Assembly: GCA_037783545.1 (NCBI GenBank)
Contig: JBBELK010000525.1
Location: 1,302,001 to 1,366,000 of the forward strand
DNA length: 64,000 nt
Direction: 5' to 3'
Source: Henricia sp. BOLD:AAB3569
Lineage: Eukaryota; Echinodermata; Asteroidea; Spinulosida; Echinasteridae
Shown: positions 55,445 through 64,000 of the stretch, one piece after another
How positions within the stretch are numbered: position 1 is the stretch's first letter
Layout of the letters: every line of letters begins with the position of its first letter
Translations under genes and position numbers: made by a program
The notes under the pieces: model-generated
Told to the model about the DNA's origin: nothing
Database searches by the model: none
What the model saw: only the letters and a program-made list of their open reading frames with translations

Positions 55445-55905
55445 ATACACAGGTTGGTTTTTATCAACTCCGCAATCTCTCAAATTCATTGCCGCAGATT
55501 CCCACGGTCCTGCCGGGAAAGAAAACAATGAAGATACATACGATGTAACAATGCTTGTTTCACTTTAATTGTTGTTCGAGAAAGAGAAATAATTGTTGGC
55601 ATCCAAAACTCGTCCCGTAAATCACTATTAATCGGAATACAATGTGCTGTATGCAGCTGTGAATTTTGCGGTTAAAACATGCTCACAACCTCTTCAAATC
55701 GAAACTCATGTGATCTGTCAATTTGTGGCCTAAATTCCTTACAAGAGACAATTTGGAGGGTTGTCTGCTTATGAGGCAATTGTCCTTGCGGTTAGTTCGC
55801 TGAAAACAATGAAAATCTTTAGTAATTAGGTTGACTTTCTGGTTACACCTACGAGGGTGGGCCGGCGGAATTTTAGAGCTTTCGCTTTGGAATGTGTCAA
55901 TTTAA

Positions 55906-56358
55906 TTAAAGGAGTGTGACCAGTGTCCTTTTTCAAAAAAGTTAAAAACATTCTTAAGTGGATTTAGGAACAATAAAAACATGAGTTAAGAACGTTTATT
56001 TAGGAATGTTTATAAGTGGGCTTTATGAAATAGGACCCTGGTTACATTTTTTAGCCCCCCATTTTTCCCATGGTTATTGGGATTTTTATACCATATTATG
56101 TGTCATAATTTTCTCATTATACCATTCTAATTCCGTATATTTCCAGGAATATCGTCAAAACTCCACCAACGTTTAGTAAACCAATTTATCCGGTTACATA
56201 GAACAGTGCATAACACCAACCTTTTTGCTTCCACATCCAATTTGGGTTTGCAAATTTCCTGTTTTCGTCCCATGGGTAGTATTTTGGTAAGGTATTTTAT
56301 ATGAATTTTTGGTTAGAACGAAATTCATTTTTTGAAAAATCTGGTCACGCTCCTTTAA
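55906..56358. mobile_element. MITE, TTAAAGGAGTGTGACCAG ends
   Basis: It begins TTAAAGGAGTGTGACCAG and ends CTGGTCACGCTCCTTTAA with TTAA at both edges. The right two thirds match the interior of the copies at 5995 and 33843; the left 120 bp ('gttaaaaacattcttaagtgg') is extra. Confidence 0.85.
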
Positions 56359-57810
56359 TGTAACAACTTCGTTTCGTCGCAGACGAGACAGATAAGAGTT
56401 GAATGTGTAAGAACATTTTCAGTTGTCTGGAGGGCTGAAACGTAAGGAAAATGTTACTTTTTGTAAGCCTCGCCTCGGTTGCAATATTTGTGAATGTTGT
56501 CGGGTGGTTCGAATCCCTGCCTAATATAATTCTTATATAATCCCTGCCAAACATTAACCGAAAGTGATGTATGGCGAAGCCAAGATTACATGATTGGAAA
56601 ACGTTTAAAAACAGGAACAACAGCATTACATAACTAAAAAGAATAATGTTGATAAACTGCCTTGTAGAAATTTCAGCCACATAGGAGCAGTAATTCTTCA
56701 GAAATCCTGAAAAATCCATGCATGGTTTTGTGTTGAATAAATTGTTTTGACAAAAAATCGATTGCAATTTTGTTTTAAAAGCACCTTAATTATGTTGGCA
56801 ATTTCTCCCACAAAGGTACCGTTTTGCACGGAAAAAAAATCATATTTGTATATGGTGTTTGTTACCATTTTAGTCGTTTTTGTTGTTGTGGTCAACTCGT
56901 GAAGAAAAATCAATTTTGGGTAACTGCAAATGATGTAGGTATATAGGCCTATTGGAGTTTTAACTCATGTTATCTTGCAGAGTATGAAAATTCAAATGTA
57001 AGTAGACAACAAATAATTGGTTTAAACACATGGTTATCACTGTAATTTGAACGTATATACATTCGACAATCGTAGAAACGCACATGCATTCAACAGCCGT
57101 CTGCTGCACCGAGTCTGACTCGTGTGCCCGTCACCGTATTCATTTTCCCTTGAAGAGGCAGTTCCATGAACTTCTCTCTTGAATGTGCCAGCTTATGTTT
57201 CATGTATTAAATATAAAACAATCAAATCAATTGTAATTTTTAGTGACAGGACATAAAAACTTGGGGATTTTGTGGCTCGCCCAATGTCAAACCGCGTATC
57301 GCTCACTGCCACCATTATGCAAAACGTAATGCCACACACAAAAGTCGTGTTTGTTTCATGATTTGCCCTTTGTGATCTATACGAACTTTGTATTCTGCAT
57401 TGAAAAGAAACTATTGTGAAATCATGGCGCGGGTGGGTTGGGTTTTTATGAGGCTTTGCACGTAGACAAAAATTGTATTGATTTGGGTCACTCGACGTCC
57501 GTGAGTAAATTATTCCTTAGTTTGAATTTACATCGTAAAATACGGACACTGAATTTTAAACATCATAAAATACGGACACTGAAACTAAGGTATTTCACAA
57601 TTACATGTGATTTCGGGAATTAAACCTTGACCGAAATTTTGTGGAATTCATCAGAATAATGACATTTTTGTCTCCTATAATATTAATAGGCAAACTGTTC
57701 CGGGAAAGTTGAGGGAAGAAATTAGAGTTCCTTTGTTTTACAGAGCGAAATTCAAATTGTTCATCTCTTAGTTTATATTTCAAAAACAAGTTATTTCAAA
57801 TGTCTTGTAG

Positions 57811-58180
57811 CCTACCGTGGCCGAGTGGTTTGGGTCACTGACTCACAATGCTCGGGTGAAAACTTGAGGTTGCAGGTCGGATACCCGGCTGCGGTATAGG
57901 CCTACCATGTGCACTTGAGCAAGGCACTTAAACAAACTTGCTCCATCTTTCGGAATGGATGTAAAGCCGTTGGACCAGTGTGTTAGGTAACGCACTTTAA
58001 AGATCCCAGCAGAGCATTCTTTCGTGAAAAGCAAGGGGATTCCCCGGTGTCTCTGGCCGTTTCTAAATCATCGTCTTCTCCTTATGGGTTTCCTCACGCT
58101 TGCGAGCGACAGTGCAATGGGCACTGGTTTCAGCACCAGAAAGAAGTAATAATAGTAATCCCATCATCATTTTTACCATG
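57811..58180 (+). mobile_element. tRNA-derived SINE
   Basis: A box TGGCCGAGTGG, a weak B box (GGTCGGATACCC), then 'cacttgagcaaggcactta' and 'ttgctcc' as in the SINE at 11714. The body continues through 'gcactttaaagatcccagcag', and the end is ragged. Confidence 0.7.
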
Positions 58181-58907
58181 CAGTATAGGCTATATTTCAC
58201 CCTTATACTCTTATATCTCAAAAAGCTAAATCTGTGGGTTACTCCTCAGTTCACAATCGACATCCATGCACAATAATGATCTTCACCTTAAACTCGGTAC
58301 TAAAACACATACTTAAAGACAGATTACATGAATGGAAAACTTTTTAAAACAGGAACAACAGCATTACATAACTAAAGAATAATGTTGATAAACTACCTTG
58401 TAGAAATTTCACCACATAGATGCAGCAATACTTCAAAAAAACACAAAAAATATTAATGCATGTTTTTTTTTGTGTTAAATGAATTGAAAAGGTTAGCCCC
58501 AAACTCGGCCGGTGTGCCGCAGGACATTATAATGGCCTGAACACACCGATAATTGAAACCGTAAGTTTACGAACCCCGTGGTTTGCATACACAAAGTAAA
58601 TATAGTTTTTGTTATTAATAAGGGATTTTCATAATGACTTCATTGCAGGTGACCGGAAAACGGCGGTTGCTAAATCAGTTTAATGTGACATGATTTGAAT
58701 ATTCCATTGAGATTAAAATAGTTCAGAGTATTTTCTTTTCAGAGAAAATTATGAGTATTTTTAGTACATGTATTGTTTTAGATTTTAATTAAAACCCCAT
58801 TTCATCATTTGCAGATTTTAAAAAAAACATTTCCTTGAATAAAGTAAACTGTATGTATAACATGCACGGTCACAGTGGTTTTTGGAAATAGTATACCAGT
58901 TCAATAG

Positions 58908-59047
58908 ACTCTTTGCACTGGTGGCCATGACAGGGGCAGGTTTTCATATTTAAATGATGTGACAATAGATCCACAAAGTGCTTATACTCGTGTGCATGAC
59001 GCACGGTGACAATGTGACTGCCCCCTGTAGTGGCCGCCCGTGCAAAT
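58908..59047. mobile_element. Palindromic MITE, GGCCATGACAGGGGCAG family
   Basis: The left TTTGCACTGGTGGCCATGAC and the right TGTAGTGGCCGCCCGTGCAAA are inverted, and the centre contains AAATGATGTGACAATAGATC. It matches 44786-44925. Confidence 0.75.
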
Positions 59048-59149
59048 GGTTTATTGATACACTTGAGTTTTCAGCCGGCCACATGGTAAAGTTGAGTCCA
59101 TAAGAATTTGCCCAAATATAAACTAACGCTGCCAACTAACTGCATGGTT

Positions 59150-60190
59150 AAAAATGTTATTTTCCTTTTGAAAAAAATAATATTTTTGGGTGTAATAATT
59201 GATGACAAACTTACTTGGAAAGATCACTGTCAAAAAGTTAACTTATCTATTTCGAGAAACTTGGGTATTCTTCGGAAACTGAAATATGCAGTTCCTTCCA
59301 GAATTCTTATGACAATATATAATACGCTGACACTTCCTCATTTGCAATATGGTGTTTTATCCTGGGGTAATACATATGAGTCTTATACTTAAACAAGTTA
59401 TTAATCATACAGAAGAAATCACCTAGAGTAATAAATAACTGTAATGATGTAAACAGTATGAGATGTTTAAACAATGTAATTGTCTAAAATTGCCTGATGT
59501 TTGTAAATGGGTCTTTCCACACTAATGGGCCTATTTAAAAAATAAGTCAATAATTCCTTTCAGATGTCTTCGGTTTATCTCAAACTTAAAGAAATTTTCT
59601 TGTACTCTCAGGAGATAACTTTTGCCCAAAAAGGTAAGAAAATGCTGCCACGACATACATTTCTGAAAAGCTTGTGTACAAATTTCCCTTATACGTATGT
59701 AACTGGACAGACAAAAATGTCATAATTTTGTCTGTCCACCGTTACATACGTATATGGAAACATTGTGCACAGGGTTTTCAGAGATGTATGTTGTGGCAGT
59801 ATATTCTTACCTTTTGGGGCAAAATTTATCTCCTGGGAACAGTACAAGGGAATTTCTTTAAGTTTGAGATAAACTGAAGACATCTGTAAGGAATTATTGA
59901 CTTATTTTTCAAATAGGCCCATTAGCGTGGAAAGACCCAAATATCACCTTGGAGTCTTAATGTTTCAGTATGAAAGAAATCTCTTTCCTCAAACTCTTCA
60001 AAACATGTTTACTTTGAATTTTGCAGTTCATATACATAATACAAGACTGTCAACCAAACTCCATATATCAACAGTTAGAACTAATCTTTTAAAATCCACC
60101 GTTGGATGTGAGGTATCAAGGTCCGCTTCTTTAATTGGAATAATTTGAAACATTTTGCATATATGCGTAATATTTATCAATTTAAACGCT
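59150..60190 (+). pseudogene. Decayed LINE reverse transcriptase fragment, split by an insertion
   Basis: The first piece translates to motifs typical of the end of a non-LTR retrotransposon reverse transcriptase: LGVIIDDKLTWKDHCQKV, ISRNLGILRKLKY, LPHLQYGVLSWG. A later frame has KQCNCLKLPDVCK just before the palindromic element at 59509, and the reading resumes after it with YHLGVLMFQY and HNTRLSTKLHIS. Frame breaks show it is inactive. The 3' end may lie near the ACTAAACTAAA stretch at about 60540. Confidence 0.75.
59509..59938. mobile_element. Palindromic element inserted in a LINE, AAAT target duplication
   Basis: It runs from GGGTCTTTCCAC to GTGGAAAGACCC and is flanked by AAAT on both sides (59505-59508 and 59939-59942). 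Removing the element and one AAAT rejoins the LINE reading between KLPDVCK and YHLGVLM. The same family is at 21981-22419. Confidence 0.9.
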
Positions 60191-60743
60191 ATTTTAAACG
60201 GCAACTTCTTTCAAGGTACATATATTGAACATAGATTGGGTATACTACAATGTAAACTTTTGTTTGCGAGTGACATTATACAGTTTTTATCATTGTTGGA
60301 TCTGTCATACTGTATATTAATGCTATTATGACGTCATTCTATAATTATACTAATTTTATAAGAAACCACGGGTGCCAGATCTCGTATAAGCCTCGGCTTT
60401 TTATTTGGCATCCTATTATACGTCTTCAGTTAGTGTATTTACTCTTGAACATAACACATGTATTCTAAAACACATGTATTCCTTAAAAATTGTTATGTTA
60501 AACTAAGGAAATGTAATTTGAAGATGTATGAAACAATAAACTAAACTAAATACAATTTCAGGCGAACAAATTCCATAGTGCAGTGAGTGTTATTACAACA
60601 AGCAACAAAAGAAGCGCAACAATTGTCTCCATGCACCTGTAGTACCTTTTGATTGAAAAATCAGTCGACCTGAAAGTGGGAATTCTCAGCACACAGAAGC
60701 TTTATGTAGTAATGAAGCTGTTATATGGATATATAACAGCTTT

Positions 60744-60885
60744 ACTGCAATGGAATCTTCAAAGTTGAAAAAGGCTACCTTTTATTGATTTTACATCAAA
60801 ACGAATAAGAGTATAATAATTGCTAAACAAGTAATTAATCGTATGAAGGAAAGACTATTATACATAAAGTTGTTTACCATTTCGA
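60744..60885. repeat. Direct repeat, copy 1 (second copy 62840-62993)
   Basis: 'ttactgcaatggaatcttcaaagttg' through 'aaggaaagactattatacataaagttgttta' (quoted by ends) recurs at 62840-62993 with few changes apart from an A run and about 15 extra bases in copy 2. Confidence 0.85.
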
Positions 60886-61439
60886 TTTAAATTTTAATTA
60901 CAATTTTTTTTTGATATTTGAATTAAATGTTTAATTTGTGGGAATTATTTGTTTTACTCGGTACCGGTATGCTTTCAGTAAACAATACAAACGTGAAAAA
61001 TAAATAGAGGAAAACAAATCATGTCGGTGGGATGTGTTCAAGTTTCCAGGATTTGTCGATTTACTACCGCCATTCGCTGAAACCCGCACAGTATTATATT
61101 TCAGGTGTTCGCGTATGCAGGGTTTCCCGGAGTGACGTACGTGCCGGTATATGATCGCACACAGGTACAGGTACGTCTCGACCCGGCACTGTACCACGGT
61201 CGTGCCTGGACTAGGCCAAAGGTGGTAGCAGAACACTGTTTTACATTATGCAACGCTTGCTGATATACACCGAACTTCTTTAAAGCACTGTGCAAGATTT
61301 TGCAATGTCCAGAAATATTAATCAATCATTTTGAAATAACAAACAATTATCGAAACGGATAATAGGCCTATGTCGTAACGTGGTTCCATCCAATGCAATA
61401 ATTTCGCCCAAGATTATATGTTTTTTGTAAGAATTGTAT

Positions 61440-62185
61440 AATACGTGCCTTTACGCCGGTTCTCCCACAATTCACTGCGCGCGGTACATGATGGGATAGA
61501 AATCTAGTACACTTTGCCACGGCGCTCAATCCCCTCGTGTATAATCGAATGAGAATTCGCAGGTGAGTGGAGCTCTCGGCCGCTTCAAACTCGTAAAACG
61601 TGGCGAATTTGATACAGATTCAACCAACTGTATATCTGTTTCGGGATTATATCGGCGTCTAGGGGTGGAATAATTGAAATTACTGTCGAAAATCCGTGGT
61701 CACGGTAAAGGCGCATTTCCTGTTGTCCGTTTTTCATCTGTTTGCGTATTTTGCGTCTGAATCGCTCCACTGAGACCGATACAGACGGACGAGCGCAGCG
61801 CAAACGCAACGCCTGCAAAACGGATGAAAAACGGACCTAAGTATAAAGGCCCCTTAATTCAGTGTGTCCCCGTTGTCAGTGCGTGGGTCCCCTGACAACG
61901 TAGACACGCTGATGCGCCATGCATTAGCGAGACCTATACGCATTAGCGACCCCTATACGCCGATATAATCCCAAAACAGAAAACTGATATACAGTAGTTT
62001 GAATCTGTATCTGAGCTCTATATTGCCAGCGAACACATGTTTGAAGCGGCCGAGACCTCCACTCACCTGCGAATTCTCATTCGATTATACACGAGGGGAT
62101 TGAGCGCCGAGGCAAAGTGTACTAGATTTCTATCCCATCATGCACTGCGCGCATTGAATTGTGGGAGAACCGTAAAGGCACGTAT
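61440..62185. mobile_element. Fold-back element, ~150-bp arms
   Basis: 61440-61592 is inverted at 62038-62185: GTGCCTTTACG, TCTCCCACAATTCA, ATGATGGGATAGAAATCTAG, CCCCTCGTGTATAATCGAAT and GAGAATTCGCAGGTGAGTGG all recur inverted. Weaker pairing continues inward ('tatatctgtttcgggattatatcggcg'). The interior has no recognised protein. Confidence 0.85.
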
Positions 62186-62839
62186 TGAAGATGAATTTAT
62201 ATAGGCCTAAATGTATTTGCACACACATTTATTTTTTTAAAGAGAGTGCCCTCGTGTAAACGAAACTAGACCCCTGACTACCGTGGTTTTTAAGTAACTA
62301 TAGGCAATGGCTTTGCACAATTTGTTGAAAAGCACGAACAGTTGGTTTTGACCATACACATCCTCAATCACACGTGGAGATAACGCTGTTTGCAACATTT
62401 TTAATCGTGTAATCTATCTTGAACTTAAAGGCCCCATGATTAGGGATTTTTATCAATGAAATATGAAACTACTCTACTCAGTTACAGTCATAAAAATCCT
62501 ATTTGGAGCTTGTTTGGGGGTTAAAACAAAGGTTTTTAGCTTTTATGCTAATATAATATGCATATTCATGAGCAAGGCTGTATGTCACAAGAGGCAAACA
62601 TCAGATTCAACTGTACAAAAAAAATATTCCACTTTTTTCTCAAACTTGCTGAAACTTTTGTAATCCATGGCTGTTTGAGTTTGTTTTACATGTTTCCTGT
62701 TGTAAGCCATGCATGACAAAACGGGGTGGAAACTGCAGCAATTTGCCATAACTTCAACTTGAAGTATTATGTTTTTTCTTTACTTTTCCCTTGTGTCTTC
62801 CTGAAGTGATGCACTCCAAACAGCGCCCTCTGTCTGTGA

Positions 62840-62993
62840 TTTACTGCAATGGAATCTTCAAAGTTGAAAAAGGCTACCTTTTATTGATTTTACATCAAAA
62901 CAAATAATAGTAAAAAAAAAAAAAAACTATGTCTTGCTAAACAAGTAATTAACCGTATGAAGGAAAGACTATTATACATAAAGTTGTTTAGCA
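62840..62993. repeat. Direct repeat, copy 2 (first copy 60744-60885)
   Basis: See the copy at 60744. This copy has a 15-base A run and an extra 'ctatgtctt'. It follows the end of a diverged member of the 13393-13971 family (about 62430-62840). Confidence 0.85.
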
Positions 62994-64000
62994 TGTCATG
63001 GCCCTTTAATATTTATGTTGCTCACTGGTACGGAAAATATGTATTGGCGGACTACACTCGTTGGCACATCGTTTAAATCACTGATCTAATGTTATAAAAC
63101 TTTTCGCGATATTTCAGCAAAAGACATAGCCTACACCTCCGGCAAACGGAGAAATATTCCTTCCGATGTAAAATTGTTCGTGAACATATCTTTAAAGCCC
63201 GAAGTAGTTTATTATTTCCTCAGTGGTTTTAGGTCTTTTGGTTTGATTTCCTCCCTTTCCCGTCTTGTGTTTTTGTTGCGGTTTGAAATGCTCTAAAGTT
63301 ACTATACCGGTAAATATTTTTCCCACATCAGGTTTTGGATATATGATAGAGAGAAAGGGTTCTAGGATATGGCATGGCGTCTGTTAAATTCACTTTTAAG
63401 ATTTGTTCCCGACTTGAATTGAAACTAGAAAGTCGTAGAGCCGTAACACATATACCGCGTTCACTTGTCAAAATACCGAGGACAAAAATACGCTCAATAT
63501 TCTCAATATTAAACATTACGAATTGTGCCAAAGGTTAAACGAATTATGAATAAATACATGTAGTAGGCAATAAGCACACCGCTTCCTATCGAAAGCATGA
63601 CATTGCGCCGCAAATTGCGGCAGGTTTATTTATAATGTATATACAATATAAAACAAATAAAGATCTTGTGTAAAAATTGAAATCCCTATACACTGTAAAA
63701 CAAAATTGGGTAAATATTTGCCTATAACATTTTGCCCAACGTTGAGCAAATAGTCAGCTCAACCAATAGTTGGTTAACATGCAAAACACACTTGATGGGT
63801 ACAGCAATTTACCCAGTACCTGGCCAATAAAACGGTATCTCAACAACTGGGTGAAAGGAATTCACAAATAAATTCGCAAACTTAGCTCGCTTTAACCAAC
63901 TTTGAAAACATCTTCATTCAAGCCAATGTTGGGAAAGTCGCCCTATTATTCCCCAGCGCATGGTCAAAGTTTACCCAGAACGATTTGCATCCATTTCTTG

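Larger units (their letters stand above)
54116..64000. other. Gene-free flank upstream of MMP-B
   Basis: No supported exon in about 9.9 kb. Contents: a hairpin MITE (55298-55444), a MITE (55906-56358), a 'catttgcagtgac' MITE (about 56640-56950), a SINE (57811-58180), a palindromic MITE (58908-59047), a LINE fragment split by a palindromic element (59150-60190), a direct repeat pair (60744/62840), and a fold-back (61440-62185). From about 63690 the sequence carries GTTGAGCAAA, AACCAAC and ACCCAG units like the start of another palindromic element cut by the window end. Confidence 0.6.

Overview
This is a repeat-rich, intron-rich animal nuclear DNA window. All four supported protein genes are split into short exons with GT-AG introns. 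The pairing of secreted furin-type matrix metalloproteinases (MMPs) with CAP/EGF/ShK proteins, the abundance of small palindromic DNA elements and the tRNA-derived SINEs suggest a marine invertebrate deuterostome, most likely an echinoderm. That taxon is an inference, not something the sequence proves. Exon boundaries were set by eye from splice signals, reading-frame continuity and comparison between paralogs; there is no transcript evidence.

Layout. Positions 1-5411 are a nest of fold-back DNA elements. Gene 1 (5501-13179, +, 12 coding exons, 542 aa) is a secreted protein with CAP, EGF-like and ShK-like modules followed by a complete four-bladed hemopexin domain. Positions 13180-18185 are intergenic and full of nested MITEs. 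Gene 2 (18244-28431, +, 9 exons, 388 aa) is its paralog; it matches gene 1 exon by exon through exon 8, then ends in a lysine-rich tail instead of hemopexin. After 2.4 kb of intergenic DNA come two paralogous secreted MMPs on the minus strand: MMP-A (37107-30852, 8 exons, 522 aa) and MMP-B (53932-43570, 8 exons, 519 aa as read). Positions 54116-64000 hold only repeats, including a LINE fragment split by a palindromic element.

Main point. The CAP genes and MMP genes face each other, and the hemopexin exons of gene 1 have the same order, the same phases and nearly the same sizes as those of the two MMPs. The join is at a phase-1 intron on both sides. Local exon transfer between an MMP and a CAP gene is the simplest reading. 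Gene 2's last exon still begins like an MMP hinge exon, so it may have lost hemopexin rather than never had it. The last hemopexin exon of MMP-B looks frameshifted.

How they may work together (inference). All four products have signal peptides and look extracellular. The MMPs are probably activated by furin cleavage in the secretory pathway and act on matrix. The CAP-hemopexin protein could bind the same targets through a shared domain without protease activity.
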